Assembly: GCA_049296795.1 (NCBI GenBank)
Contig: JBAQTC010000011.1
Coordinates: forward strand, 155,941-219,940
DNA length: 64,000 nucleotides
From: CAXNKH01 sp049296795
Lineage (GTDB): Bacteria > Pseudomonadota > Gammaproteobacteria > Burkholderiales > Burkholderiaceae_C
Direction of reading: 5' to 3'
Shown here: positions 8,729-18,020 of the stretch, piece by piece
How the letters are laid out: every line of letters starts with the position of its first letter
How positions within the stretch are numbered: position 1 is the stretch's first letter
Notes under the pieces: generated by a model
What the model saw: only the letters and a program-made list of their open reading frames with translations
The model's database searches: none
Told to the model about the DNA's origin: nothing
Position numbers and translations under genes: made by a program

Positions 8729-9570
8729 AAGCCCGCCAACTTCAAGGCTAACTTGTGCAACCGACTCCAAGGCGCCGACAACTCCTCCAACACGCTGAAG
8801 TGATTCAGCCCGGGTAGAGCTTCGCTGATCGGAACGGTTTTTTTACCCCAGGCCGATTGCATCAAGTTGTTGTGGCGTAAAAATTCAGCGCTTTCATCAC
8901 CGCCGACCAGCGAGTAAAGGCGCCGACCTTTGGGCTTGGGCAGCCAAGCGGGGCTGGCCAAACTGACTTGCTCGGGCGTGAGCTGCAAGCTGTCTTTGAG
9001 AAACGGCGTGTTCATGACGGGCTCAAGGTCATACAGGCCCGATATCGACATGGCATTTTTGACCAAATCCACCGGCAAGTTCGGGTCATAAGCCGCCCAA
9101 TCACAGGCCAGCAGCATGGTCGCCAAGTGACCCCCAGCCGAATGCCCGATCACGGTGATGCGGCTGGGATCGCCACCATAGGTAGCAATATGGTTCCAGG
9201 TCCAGGCCAAGGCCTTGACCATCTGCAGCACGATATCGGGAACCGTCACCGCAGGACACAACGCGTAATTCGGAATCACCACGCAAGCCCCTTGGTTGGT
9301 GAAAGCGGGGGCAATAAAAGAGTGGTCGGCTTTGTCCAGCGAACGCCAGTAGCCGCCATGGATGAACACCACGACCGGCGCATTGGGCTTTTTCGCTGGA
9401 AAAATATCAAGCGTCTCCATTGATCCTTTGCCATAGCGAACATCAGCACGATGAATGTGCGCCGCCCTGGCATCGCTCGAGCCATCAGCCCAGCGCATCA
9501 AATGCTGGCCATGCTCGGGCACTAATGCCCGGTTGTTGTACATGCTGTCGAACCAGTCTTTATTTTGCAT
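8725..9570 (-). CDS. Alpha/beta hydrolase with HGGYW motif (arylformamidase-like)
   Basis: First gene of a leftward four-gene operon. AGGAG lies close before the ATG. VFIHGGYWRS provides the oxyanion-hole HGGxW motif shared by animal-type arylformamidases and carboxylesterases; GHSAGGHLA carries the nucleophilic serine; GLNHFSVLE near the C-terminus supplies the likely catalytic histidine. At 281 residues it is cytosolic, with no signal peptide. It probably hydrolyses an amide or ester of the operon's substrate; kynurenine pathway genes are absent, so N-formylkynurenine is not supported. It shares a 125-base divergent promoter region with the dioxygenase gene. Confidence 0.85.
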   Translation of the reverse strand: MQNKDWFDSMYNNRALVPEHGQHLMRWADGSSDARAAHIHRADVRYGKGSMETLDIFPAKKPNAPVVVFIHGGYWRSLDKADHSFIAPAFTNQGACVVIPNYALCPAVTVPDIVLQMVKALAWTWNHIATYGGDPSRITVIGHSAGGHLATMLLACDWAAYDPNLPVDLVKNAMSISGLYDLEPVMNTPFLKDSLQLTPEQVSLASPAWLPKPKGRRLYSLVGGDESAEFLRHNNLMQSAWGKKTVPISEALPGLNHFSVLEELSAPWSRLHKLALKLAGL

Positions 9571-9659
9571 TTTTTCTCCTCTGAGTACCCATCGAATAAG
9601 GGCGCTATCTTGGCATAAACCCTAAAAAGGATTTCAAGAAAATCGTGTATTCTGAACCG

Positions 9660-9677
9660 ATCGTAAAAACTAACGAT
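9660..9677. promoter_or_regulatory. Small dyad in the divergent hydrolase/dioxygenase promoter region
   Basis: ATCGT and ACGAT form a 5-8-5 inverted repeat, with another ATCGT nearby at 9642, in the only space between two oppositely transcribed catabolic operons. It could be an operator for both. The arms are short, so chance cannot be excluded. Confidence 0.3.
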
Positions 9678-9695
9678 GTCGAGGAGATCCAAGCC

Positions 9696-10568
9696 ATGAG
9701 ACTAAGCGCACAACAACGAGAGCAATTTGACCGTGAAGGTTACTTGTTTTTCCCAGGACTGTTTAACGCCGAAGAAACCCGCCACCTCACCGATGCCGTG
9801 CCCGACTTATACAGCCGACGCGAAGATTACAACGTCAGAGAAAAGGGGTCGGATGCGGTGAGGACTAATTTTGCCGCCCATATGTACAGCGAACCATTTG
9901 CCCGGCTGGCGCGTCATCCGCGAATGATCGAGCCGGTCGAGGATCTGTTCGGCGAAAAACTCTACATGCACCAGTTCAAGATCAACGGCAAGATGGCTTT
10001 TGAAGGTGATGTCTGGCAATGGCACCAAGACTATGGGACCTGGCTCAACGACGATTTGATGCCAACCGAACGCGCCATGAACGTCGCCATTTTTCTGGAC
10101 GATGTGAACGAATACAACGGCCCCTTAATGTTCATTCCAGGCAGTCACAAGCGGGGCGTAGTCGAGGCCAAACACGACCTCACCACCACCAGCTACCCGC
10201 TGTGGACGGTGGACAATGATTTGATTCGTCAACTCGTGACCCGGGCCGGCGGCAAAGACGGCGGCATCGTTTCACCCAAAGGCCCGGCCGGCTCGATGAT
10301 TTTGTTTCACAGCTGCTTGGTGCACGCCTCTTGCAGCAACCTGTCACCTTTCAACCGAGTCAGTGTCTATTTAAGCCTGTGCGCTGTCAGTAACCACATC
10401 CGGCGCCACAAGCGCCCCGAGTACATCGCCCACCGTGATTTCACACCTATCAGCTGCCTGCCCGATGACTGCCTGCTGAAGGACTACCCGGTGGACTTGC
10501 CTTGGAAAGATGGCATCCCTTCCAGCGCACTTCAGACCTCGCTCGAAGAACTCGCGTTGGCGGCCTAA
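9696..10568 (+). CDS. Phytanoyl-CoA dioxygenase family Fe(II)/2-oxoglutarate oxygenase
   Basis: The start at 9696 is supported by GAGGAGATCC upstream; the longer reading from 9645 adds a stretch with no family resemblance. The double-stranded beta-helix iron triad is readable as His110 and Asp112 in WQWHQDYGTW and the distal His210 in CLVHASCSN, with Arg221 (FNRVS) as the likely 2-oxoglutarate anchor. Length (290) and the GYLFFPGLF N-terminus fit the PhyH family, which hydroxylates diverse small acids. It heads a rightward operon with an oxidoreductase and a TTT transporter, so it probably starts oxidation of the transported compound. Confidence 0.88.
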   Translation: MRLSAQQREQFDREGYLFFPGLFNAEETRHLTDAVPDLYSRREDYNVREKGSDAVRTNFAAHMYSEPFARLARHPRMIEPVEDLFGEKLYMHQFKINGKMAFEGDVWQWHQDYGTWLNDDLMPTERAMNVAIFLDDVNEYNGPLMFIPGSHKRGVVEAKHDLTTTSYPLWTVDNDLIRQLVTRAGGKDGGIVSPKGPAGSMILFHSCLVHASCSNLSPFNRVSVYLSLCAVSNHIRRHKRPEYIAHRDFTPISCLPDDCLLKDYPVDLPWKDGIPSSALQTSLEELALAA

Positions 10569-10583
10569 ACCCATCGATCTCTT

Positions 10584-11972
10584 ATGAATCTTTACAGCAA
10601 ACTGCAGCAGCGTGCTGCTGATAACAAACCGGTTCGGGTCGGCCTGATAGGCGCCGGGAAATTCGGCTCCATGTACCTGGCTCAAGTGCCGCGCACGCCG
10701 GGCGTTCATCTGGTTGCCATCGCCGACTTGTCGCCCGACACAGCCCGCAGCAACCTGACTCGAGTCGGCTGGAAGCCAGAACAGACCCAAGCTGCTTCAG
10801 CCGAAGCGGCCATCAAGACCGGGGCCACTTGGATTACCGACGATTGGAAGGCGCTGGTCTCCAACCCCCAAATCGACATCATCGTGGAATGCACCGGCAA
10901 CCCCATCGCCGCTGTGGACCACATCCTTCAAGCGTTTGAGCACGGCAAACATGTAGTCAACGTCACGGTCGAGGCCGATGCTTTTTGTGGACCCTTGCTG
11001 GCGCGCCGGGCTGTTTTGGCCGGCGTTGTGTATTCGCTGGCTTTTGGCGACCAGCCGGCTTTGATTTGTGACCTGGTGGACTGGGCCCGCACCTGCGGTT
11101 TTCCCGTGGTGGCCGCAGGCCGCGGGCATAAATGGTTGCCTCATTTCAGCGAGTCAACGCCCGACACGGTTTGGACCAACTATGGCCTGACCCCTGAGCA
11201 AGCCACGCGCGGCGGACTCAATCCCAAGATGTTCAACAGCTTTCTGGACGGCTCCAAGCCCTCGATCGAAAGCACAGCCGTGGCCAATGCCACGGGCTTA
11301 AGCGTCCCAAGCAACGGACTGCTCTACCCGCCGGCCAGTGTCGAAGATATTCCTTATGTCACCCGCCCGATCGCTGAGGGCGGCGTACTGGAGCGCAAAG
11401 GCATGGTCGAGGTTATTTCTTCGCTCGAAGCCAATGGCCGCAAGATTCCTTACGACATTCGGATGGGCGTCTGGGTCACGGTTGAGGCCGAAACCGACTA
11501 CATCAAAAACTGTTTTGAAGAGTACAACGCCCACACCGACCCCAGCGGCCGCTATTTCACGCTCTATAAGCGTTGGCATTTGATTGGGCTGGAGGTCGGG
11601 GTCTCGGTGGCCTCGGTCGCGTTGCGCGGAGAACCTACCGGTGTCGCCACCTGCTGGAATGCCGACGTGGTGGCCACCGCCAAGCGCGACTTGTTGCCTG
11701 GTGAAATGCTAGACGGAGAAGGCGGCTACACCGTTTGGGGCAAATTGCTACCGGCCCAGACTTCGGTTCGACTCGGTGGCCTGCCCCTGGGTCTGGCACA
11801 CAACGTGAAGCTGATTCGCCCCGTCAAGAAAGGCCAGTCCCTGAGCTGGGCTGATGTGGCCATGGACCAGACCACCCATGCCTATTTGTTGCGTCGCGAA
11901 ATGGAAACCGTGTTTGGCCAGGGCAATCCGACGGGCTCCGATGTCACCCAAGTTACAGCCAGGTTTGGCTGA
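10584..11972 (+). CDS. NAD(P)-binding oxidoreductase with C-terminal SAF-like domain
   Basis: Residues 18-30 (VGLIGAGKFGSMY) form a Rossmann GxGxxG nucleotide site of the Gfo/homoserine-dehydrogenase-like type. A middle domain has the EADAFCGPLL and AAGRGHKWLPHF segments. The C-terminal portion (about 350-440, including KRDLLPGEMLDGEGGY and KKGQSLSWADV) resembles the SAF domain found in FlgA, antifreeze proteins and sugar-acid dehydratases. This architecture is widespread beside TTT transporters in proteobacteria but its reaction is not established. It follows the dioxygenase by 15 bases, so the two are co-transcribed. Confidence 0.75.
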   Translation: MNLYSKLQQRAADNKPVRVGLIGAGKFGSMYLAQVPRTPGVHLVAIADLSPDTARSNLTRVGWKPEQTQAASAEAAIKTGATWITDDWKALVSNPQIDIIVECTGNPIAAVDHILQAFEHGKHVVNVTVEADAFCGPLLARRAVLAGVVYSLAFGDQPALICDLVDWARTCGFPVVAAGRGHKWLPHFSESTPDTVWTNYGLTPEQATRGGLNPKMFNSFLDGSKPSIESTAVANATGLSVPSNGLLYPPASVEDIPYVTRPIAEGGVLERKGMVEVISSLEANGRKIPYDIRMGVWVTVEAETDYIKNCFEEYNAHTDPSGRYFTLYKRWHLIGLEVGVSVASVALRGEPTGVATCWNADVVATAKRDLLPGEMLDGEGGYTVWGKLLPAQTSVRLGGLPLGLAHNVKLIRPVKKGQSLSWADVAMDQTTHAYLLRREMETVFGQGNPTGSDVTQVTARFG

Positions 11973-12026
11973 TTCCTCTTTAATGTTTCGTTGTTGAAAT
12001 TGATGCTCAAAAAAGGAGATGCAATC

Positions 12027-13001
12027 ATGTTGATGAAGACTATGTTCCGTTCTCTGACCGCAATCACGCTGGGCCTAGGCCTGCTCACAGCGGCCCTGGC
12101 TCAAAACTACCCGACACGCCCCATCACCATGGTGGTGCCTTGGGGTGCAGGTGGTGGCACAGACGCCACGGCCCGCATTGTGGCCGCCCTGTTGGAAAAG
12201 GAATTGGGTCAGCCCGTCAATGTGGTCAACCGAACTGGCGGCAACGGAGTGGTCGGTCACTCGGCCATTGCAACTGCACCGGCCGATGGCTATACGCTGG
12301 GCATGATCACGGTCGAAATCTCCATGATGCACTGGGCCGGTCTGACCCAGCTCTCCCCCAAAGATTTCACCCCGGTGGCCTTGTTCAACATTGACCCGGC
12401 AGCGGTCACGGTGCGGGCCGACTCCCCCTACAAAAATCTCGACGATCTGACCAAAGCCATTAAAGCCAACCCCGGCAAGTTCAAGGCCTCTGGGACTGGG
12501 CAAGGTGGCATCTGGCATCTGGCGCTGGCGGGCATGCTCAAAGACCTGAAAATTGAAAACAGTGCTGCGCCTTGGGTTCCCTCCAATGGCGCTGCGCCGG
12601 CCATGAACGACTTGGCCGCTGGTGGCATTGAGTTTGTTACTTGCTCTCTGCCCGAATCGAGGGCCTTGATTGATGCTGGCAAAGCCCGCCCGCTAGCCGT
12701 CATGGCCAGTCAGCCCTCTGCCCTCTATCCCAACGTCCCAACCCTGAAAAATGCAACCGGCAGTGATTGGGCGATCGGCGCTTGGCGTGGAATAGCCGGC
12801 CCCAAGGGCCTGCCCGCCGATGTGCAATCCAAACTGGCTGCGGCACTGAAAAAGATTTACGACAGCAAGGACTACCAAGGCTTCATGGCGGGTCGTGGCT
12901 TTGGCATCATCTATGCTGACGCCAAAGGTTTTGAGCAGTTCATGGCCAAGGGCGATGCCGACATGGGCAATGTCATGAAAACTCTGGGTTTGGCCAAATA
13001 A
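12027..13001 (+). CDS. TctC-type substrate-binding protein of a TTT transporter
   Basis: The start at 12027 has AAGGAGAT seven bases upstream; an in-frame TTG at 11991 lies before that site and is rejected. A signal peptide ends at about LAQN, then YPTRPITMVVPWGAGGGTD gives the ligand-loop signature. Unlike the other Bug proteins in this window it is followed directly by TctB and TctA genes, so it is the periplasmic receptor of a complete tripartite tricarboxylate-type importer. The ligand is unknown but presumably the compound oxidised by the dioxygenase and oxidoreductase encoded just upstream. Confidence 0.93.
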   Translation: MLMKTMFRSLTAITLGLGLLTAALAQNYPTRPITMVVPWGAGGGTDATARIVAALLEKELGQPVNVVNRTGGNGVVGHSAIATAPADGYTLGMITVEISMMHWAGLTQLSPKDFTPVALFNIDPAAVTVRADSPYKNLDDLTKAIKANPGKFKASGTGQGGIWHLALAGMLKDLKIENSAAPWVPSNGAAPAMNDLAAGGIEFVTCSLPESRALIDAGKARPLAVMASQPSALYPNVPTLKNATGSDWAIGAWRGIAGPKGLPADVQSKLAAALKKIYDSKDYQGFMAGRGFGIIYADAKGFEQFMAKGDADMGNVMKTLGLAK

Positions 13002-13058
13002 AGCCAACCTCTTGCAACGCAAAAGATGGCGGACCCATCTTTTGACCAGGACACCACC

Positions 13059-13532
13059 ATGAAATTCAACGATGCACTCAGTGGTGCAGCTTTGCTGGCG
13101 CTCGCGCTGGCCATTCTGTTCAACGTTCAAAGCTTCCCCAATATCCCGGGGCAAAACATCGGGCCAGGCGCTTTCCCCGGACTGCTGGCTTCGTTTCTGG
13201 CACTCTGTGCTGTGCTGCTGATCCATCGCGGCTGGCGTGAATCAGGCCCGCGTCACTGGGTGGTTCTGGGCAACTGGATCCAATCCCGCTATCACCTGCG
13301 AAATTTTCTGATCACGATCGGCTGCCTGCTGTTCTACATCCTGGCCTCGGAGCGAGTCGGATTCATCCCCTGCGCTATGGCGATTCTGATCACCATGTTC
13401 TGGGCGCTCCAAGTGCGAACGCGATTGATCTTGCCAATTGCGATTCTGGTTACGCTGGTGATTCACACCATTTTCTACAAAGGTTTGCGTGTGCCCCTGC
13501 CCTGGGGCTTACTCATGCCGCTGCAATGGTGA
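13059..13532 (+). CDS. TctB-family small membrane subunit of TTT transporter
   Basis: A 157-residue protein with four predicted membrane helices (about residues 7-25, 35-55, 75-110 as a pair, 115-135). It has the early IGPGAFPGLLA motif that is characteristic of TctB. AGGAC precedes the ATG at 13059. It sits between the binding protein and TctA with a 9-base gap to TctA, as in known tctCBA operons. Its role is structural support of the TctA permease. Confidence 0.92.
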   Translation: MKFNDALSGAALLALALAILFNVQSFPNIPGQNIGPGAFPGLLASFLALCAVLLIHRGWRESGPRHWVVLGNWIQSRYHLRNFLITIGCLLFYILASERVGFIPCAMAILITMFWALQVRTRLILPIAILVTLVIHTIFYKGLRVPLPWGLLMPLQW

Positions 13533-13541
13533 GGATGAACC

Positions 13542-15050
13542 ATGACATTTGATGTTCTGTTGCAGGCACTGGGCCTGGTATTTGACCCCTTCGTTCTGTT
13601 GGTGATTTTGTGCTCAGCCATTTTTGGCCTGTTCGTTGGCTGTATCCCGGGCCTTACCGCCACCATGGCCACTGCCTTGCTGGTGCCCATCACCTTTTTC
13701 ATGCCACCGGTTCCCGCTGTGGCGGCAATTGTGACGGCGACCGCCATGGCCATTTTCTCGGGCGATATTCCTGGGGCTTTGCTGCGCATACCTGGCACTC
13801 CCGCTTCGGCTGCCTACACCGACGAAGCGTACCGGATGACGCTCAAAGGTCAGGCTGAAATCGCTCTCGGTGCGGGGCTGGTGTTCTCCGCTATCGGCGG
13901 ATTGTTTGGCACGGTGGTCATGATCCTGTTTTCACCGAGTCTGGCAGAAATCGCATTGAAGTTCTCCTCCTTCGAATACTTCTGGCTGGTGGTTCTAGGA
14001 CTCGCTGGCGCAGTGTTCATTGGTAACTCCAGCATTTTGAAGGCATCGATTTCCCTGCTGCTCGGGCTGCTGATCGCCTGTATCGGCCTAGAAAATCCGG
14101 CGGCTCACTTGCGCTTTACGTTCGGACTCGATCCACTGATGAGTGGAGTCGAACTGATTCCCATGATGGTGGGCATGTTTGCCATCTCCGAATTGCTGCG
14201 TTACATCACCAATACCGATCCGAGTCCGGTCATCGCCACCGAGAAAATTGGCAATATTTTTTCCGGCATGTGGGACTTACTCAAGAAATACCGCTGGCCT
14301 CTGGTGCGCGGCAGTGCCCTGGGAACTGTCATTGGAATTCAGCCTGGATCCGGCGCCGACATGGCGTCCTGGATGAGCTATGCCATGAGCAAGAAATTTT
14401 CCAAGGAACCCGAAAAATTTGGCAGCGGCCACGTCGAGGGCATTGTCGAATCGGGTGCGGCCAACAACTCATCCCTGGCTGGCGCCTGGATCCCAGCCAT
14501 TGTTTTTGGTATTCCAGGCGACTCGATCACCGCCATTGCCATCGGCGTGCTCTACCTCAAGAACATGAACCCCGGACCCATGATCTTCGTCAACAACCCG
14601 GAGAACATCTACGCCATCTTTATCGTTTTCATTTTGGCCAACCTGATCATGGTTCCTTTGGGCTGGCTCACCGTCAAACTGGCGACCAAAGTCTTGAAAG
14701 TTTCACGCAACATCTTGATGCCCATCATCCTGGTGTTTTGCATCGTCGGTTCATTTGCCATCAACAACTCAGCCTGGGGCGTGGTGTTGATTCTGTTTTT
14801 TGGACTCAGTGCTTTTGTGCTGGAAGAAAATGGTTTCCCGGTGGCTCCCGCCATTCTCGGCGTGGTGCTTGGCACCATGATGGAGGAGAATTTTGTCACC
14901 TCGATGATCAAGTCTGATGGCAACCCGACTGTCTTTTTTACCCGCCCGATTGCCATGTGGCTGGCGCTTGGCACTTTTGTCATCCTGTTGTGGCCGGTAG
15001 CAACCTGGTTGCTGCAAAAAATGCGGGGTAAACCTAGCCCTGCTGTTTAA
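13542..15050 (+). CDS. TctA-family large permease subunit of TTT transporter
   Basis: A 502-residue polytopic inner-membrane protein with about twelve hydrophobic segments. The family motif GCIPGLTATMATALLVPITF near residues 35-54 and a second glycine-rich copy, GIQPGSGADMASW, in the middle are both present. Length matches TctA proteins (about 500). GAGGATG lies just before the start. With the adjacent TctB and TctC proteins it forms a secondary, proton or sodium driven carboxylate importer. Confidence 0.95.
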   Translation: MTFDVLLQALGLVFDPFVLLVILCSAIFGLFVGCIPGLTATMATALLVPITFFMPPVPAVAAIVTATAMAIFSGDIPGALLRIPGTPASAAYTDEAYRMTLKGQAEIALGAGLVFSAIGGLFGTVVMILFSPSLAEIALKFSSFEYFWLVVLGLAGAVFIGNSSILKASISLLLGLLIACIGLENPAAHLRFTFGLDPLMSGVELIPMMVGMFAISELLRYITNTDPSPVIATEKIGNIFSGMWDLLKKYRWPLVRGSALGTVIGIQPGSGADMASWMSYAMSKKFSKEPEKFGSGHVEGIVESGAANNSSLAGAWIPAIVFGIPGDSITAIAIGVLYLKNMNPGPMIFVNNPENIYAIFIVFILANLIMVPLGWLTVKLATKVLKVSRNILMPIILVFCIVGSFAINNSAWGVVLILFFGLSAFVLEENGFPVAPAILGVVLGTMMEENFVTSMIKSDGNPTVFFTRPIAMWLALGTFVILLWPVATWLLQKMRGKPSPAV

Positions 15051-15077
15051 TTTCTTGCAAACAGTTCAATTTAGATC

Positions 15078-16133
15078 ATGACAAAACAAAACACGACAAC
15101 CGAGGATTCACGCCGGGGTTTTCTAGCCAGCACAGCACTGACGGCCTTGGCAGCAACAGCGCTGACCGGCGCAGAGGCTCAAGCTCAAGAATCACGCTCT
15201 AGTTCACCTGCCGAAGTGCTGGGCAAAGAACACTGGACGATCAAACGTGTTGCGGGTCAGGACATCCGTCTCTTCATGTGGCGCAAGCAGCTGCGCAACC
15301 CGGGCAACGTGCCTTCTCGCGGAACCCTGATTTTTGTACACGGTTCGTCGGTTTCATCGACACCGGTGTTTGACTTGCAAATCCCAGGACGAATTGAAGC
15401 TTCCACCATGGACTGGTTTGCACGCTTGGGCTATGACACCTGGTGCTTTGACTGTGAGGGTTATGGCCGTTCGGACAAAACACGTGCTATGAACGCCAAT
15501 ATTGCCGACGGCGCTGATGACATCACTGTGGTCAGTGACTACATCAGCAAAGTCACAGGCGTCAAGATGATGTTGATGTACGGATCTTCCTCTGGTGCGC
15601 TGCGCGCTGCGCTGTTTGCTCAACGCCATCCCGAGCGGGTGTCCAGACTGGCGCTCGATGCCTTTGTCTGGACAGGTGAAGGTAGCCCCACGTTGGCCGA
15701 ACGCAAGAAAAAGCTGGATGCCTACCGCGCCAGCAACCGTCGCCCGATTGACCGCACCATGATTCGAAGTATTTTTACCCGTGATCATCCGGGTACCAGC
15801 GACCTGAGCATTGTCGAAGCCTTCGCCGATGCCGTTCTGGCCTTAGACACCTCGGTCCCGACCGGTACTTACATCGACATGTCAGCCAATCTGCCGGTAT
15901 GTGACCCTGAAAAAATTAATGTTCCGACGCTCATCATGCGTGGCCAGTACGACGGAATTGCCAGCATGCAGGATTTGACTAACTTTTTTGTCAAACTGCC
16001 GCACGGTGACAAACAGTTCATTGTCATGCCCGGGATTGCCCACACCAGCACCCGTTCGAAAAACTTTGCGCTGGTGTATCACCTGCTGGGATCTTTCTTT
16101 GGGCAGCCCGCCCCGGTATATACCGGGGCCTAG
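15078..16133 (+). CDS. Tat-exported alpha/beta hydrolase
   Basis: Residues 11-37 contain a twin-arginine signal (SRRGFLAST) followed by an Ala-rich hydrophobic stretch ending AQAQ, so the enzyme is probably periplasmic. The fold is alpha/beta hydrolase: FVHGSSVSS oxyanion loop, CFDCEGYGRSD, nucleophile elbow MYGSSSGALR, a late MRGQYDG aspartate region and PGIAHTSTR carrying the catalytic histidine. It trails the TTT transporter genes by 27 bases in the same direction and may release the transported acid from an ester or amide in the periplasm. Substrate unknown. Confidence 0.85.
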   Translation: MTKQNTTTEDSRRGFLASTALTALAATALTGAEAQAQESRSSSPAEVLGKEHWTIKRVAGQDIRLFMWRKQLRNPGNVPSRGTLIFVHGSSVSSTPVFDLQIPGRIEASTMDWFARLGYDTWCFDCEGYGRSDKTRAMNANIADGADDITVVSDYISKVTGVKMMLMYGSSSGALRAALFAQRHPERVSRLALDAFVWTGEGSPTLAERKKKLDAYRASNRRPIDRTMIRSIFTRDHPGTSDLSIVEAFADAVLALDTSVPTGTYIDMSANLPVCDPEKINVPTLIMRGQYDGIASMQDLTNFFVKLPHGDKQFIVMPGIAHTSTRSKNFALVYHLLGSFFGQPAPVYTGA

Positions 16134-16162
16134 CCAAGCCAACTTACCCAGCAACTCTGGTT

Positions 16163-16606
16163 TTATTTCAACACCAGAACCGGCGTTTGGGTATGGGTGA
16201 GTACCTGCTGGGTTTCGCTGCCCAGAAGAATGCGTTTAATCCCACGACGTCCATGCGAGGCCATCACGATCAAATCACACTTGTATTTTTTAGCCGTGGC
16301 AATGATCGCATCTGACACCACATCGGACTTGACCGTGAGCGCCCGGGCCTTGACCCCCTTGCGCTCGGCTGCCTTTTGTACCGCATCGACCACGGCTTGA
16401 CCCGCATCCACCCACTGCTTTTCAACCTGGGCGATTTCTTTTTCCGGCAACGGAATACTGCCTTCAAAATAACTCATTGGATAGCGCGCAACCACTTTAA
16501 GCGCCAGCAATTCAGCCTGCGTCAAAGCAGCCAACGCAATCGCACTGGTCACAGCTCGCTTCGATAAGCTGGAGCCATCAGTAGCCACGAGAATTCTTGT
16601 GTACAT
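16163..16606 (-). CDS. Universal stress protein, single UspA domain
   Basis: Start at 16606 has the strong site AGGAGGTT upstream; a longer reading to 16813 is spurious. The 147-residue product is one UspA domain: VATDGSSLSKRAV at the start and MASHGRRGIKRILLGSETQ at residues 115-133, the ATP-binding loop of ATP-type members, ending TPVLVLK. Usp proteins aid survival of starvation and oxidative stress. It is convergent with the Tat hydrolase and back-to-back with the MFS gene. Confidence 0.93.
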   Translation of the reverse strand: MYTRILVATDGSSLSKRAVTSAIALAALTQAELLALKVVARYPMSYFEGSIPLPEKEIAQVEKQWVDAGQAVVDAVQKAAERKGVKARALTVKSDVVSDAIIATAKKYKCDLIVMASHGRRGIKRILLGSETQQVLTHTQTPVLVLK

Positions 16607-16700
16607 GGGAACCTCCTTGTCGTGTTGATTTAAGTCACTCGAACCGGGAAATTCAAGCATTGAAGTCCACATCGATGCCTGCGCTGACCTTCTCCATGGC

Positions 16701-18005
16701 ATGATGGTCGACTCAAGCAACACTGACCGTATGCAAAATCCAAAAATACGCGCCCTTGCAGCTGACGTCAGCCTGCGTGAAGTCTGGGCCTGGAGCATGT
16801 ACGATTTCGCCAACTCAGGTTACACGACGGTGGTCATCACCGCCGTATTCAATGCTTTTTTCGTCGCGGTAGTCGCTGGCAAAGCACCCTGGGCAACCTT
16901 CGCCTGGACCGCAACCCTGTCTGTATCGTATCTGGCGGTTCTGCTCAGTGCGCCGGTGCTGGGTGCCTGGGCTGACAGCCACGCCGCCAAAAAGCGCTTA
17001 TTGTTCATGGCAACGCTGGGCTGCGTCGTTTTCACTTCCCTGCTCTATTTTGTTTCCCACGGGAACTTGGTGCTGGCGATCTGCTTGATCATTTTGTCCA
17101 ACTTCTTTTTTGCCACCGGTGAAAATCTGATCGCCGCCTTCCTGCCCGAGTTGGCGAACTCCAAAGCCATGGGTCGCGTTTCGGGCTGGGGCTGGGGTTT
17201 CGGCTACCTGGGGGGCTTGGTGTCCCTGGGCATCGCCTTGGCCTACATCACCTGGGCCCAACAGCAGGGCCACACCAGTAGCGAATTCATCCCGGTCGTG
17301 ATGTTGATCACCGCCGCTTTATTCGCTTTGGCCTCCGTACCTACCTTCTTGTTCCTCAAGGAGCGTGCCATCCCCACTTTGCAGTCGAAATCCTCCTGGA
17401 CTCGCGTGCTGCAGACCCTGCGCGAAATGAAACGTTTTCGCGACTTGCGACGTTTCCTGACCTGCATTTTGTTCTACCAAGCGGGCATCACGGCCGTCAT
17501 CGCGCTGGCTGCGATCTACGCCCATGAATCCATGAAATTCACGAGCACCCAGACTATCGTTCTACTGCTCGTGGTGAACCTCACCGCAGCGATTGGGGCT
17601 TTTGGTTTCGGCTACTTGCAAGACGCAATAGGTCACATCAAAGCGATGACACTGGTGCTGATGGGATGGATCGTCATGATCCTGCTGGCCTACATCGCCG
17701 AGGAAGCGACCCTGTTCTGGTTTGCAGCCAATTTGGCCGGTTTGTGCTTGGGCGCAGCTCAAGCCGCGGGCCGTGCCATCGTTGGCTATCTCTCGCCACC
17801 CCACCGCAGCGCCGAATTCTTCGGCCTCTGGGGCCTCGCCGTCAAAGCCGCCTCCATCTTTGGCCCCCTCACTTACGGCACCGTCACCTGGGTCTTTCAA
17901 GGCAATCACCGACTCGGCATCCTCGCCGTTGGCGCCTACTTCGTCGTCGGCCTGGTTCTGCTGCGCGGCATCGATATCGAACGCGGTCGGCGCTGCGCCG
18001 AATGA
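16701..18005 (+). CDS. MFS transporter of the UMF1/Atg22-like family
   Basis: Polytopic protein of about 434 residues with twelve hydrophobic segments. The N-terminal WAWSMYDFANSGYTTVV motif is the hallmark of the UMF1/Atg22 (vacuole effluxer-like) family, and the GWGWGFGYLGG loop between helices 4 and 5 also fits. The start is uncertain: ATGs at 16701, 16704 and 16731 are possible and none has a good ribosome site; 16731 would start MQNPKIRALAA. Substrate not known; distant relatives export amino acids. It ends 15 bases before modC on the opposite strand. Confidence 0.85.
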   Translation: MMVDSSNTDRMQNPKIRALAADVSLREVWAWSMYDFANSGYTTVVITAVFNAFFVAVVAGKAPWATFAWTATLSVSYLAVLLSAPVLGAWADSHAAKKRLLFMATLGCVVFTSLLYFVSHGNLVLAICLIILSNFFFATGENLIAAFLPELANSKAMGRVSGWGWGFGYLGGLVSLGIALAYITWAQQQGHTSSEFIPVVMLITAALFALASVPTFLFLKERAIPTLQSKSSWTRVLQTLREMKRFRDLRRFLTCILFYQAGITAVIALAAIYAHESMKFTSTQTIVLLLVVNLTAAIGAFGFGYLQDAIGHIKAMTLVLMGWIVMILLAYIAEEATLFWFAANLAGLCLGAAQAAGRAIVGYLSPPHRSAEFFGLWGLAVKAASIFGPLTYGTVTWVFQGNHRLGILAVGAYFVVGLVLLRGIDIERGRRCAE

Positions 18006-18020
18006 ACCCTCTGAACCCGG

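Noticed and set aside
7056..8803. Two long plus-strand frames (305 and 332 codons)
   Set aside because: Antisense to the isopropylmalate-dehydrogenase-like and Bug genes, whose motifs are intact.
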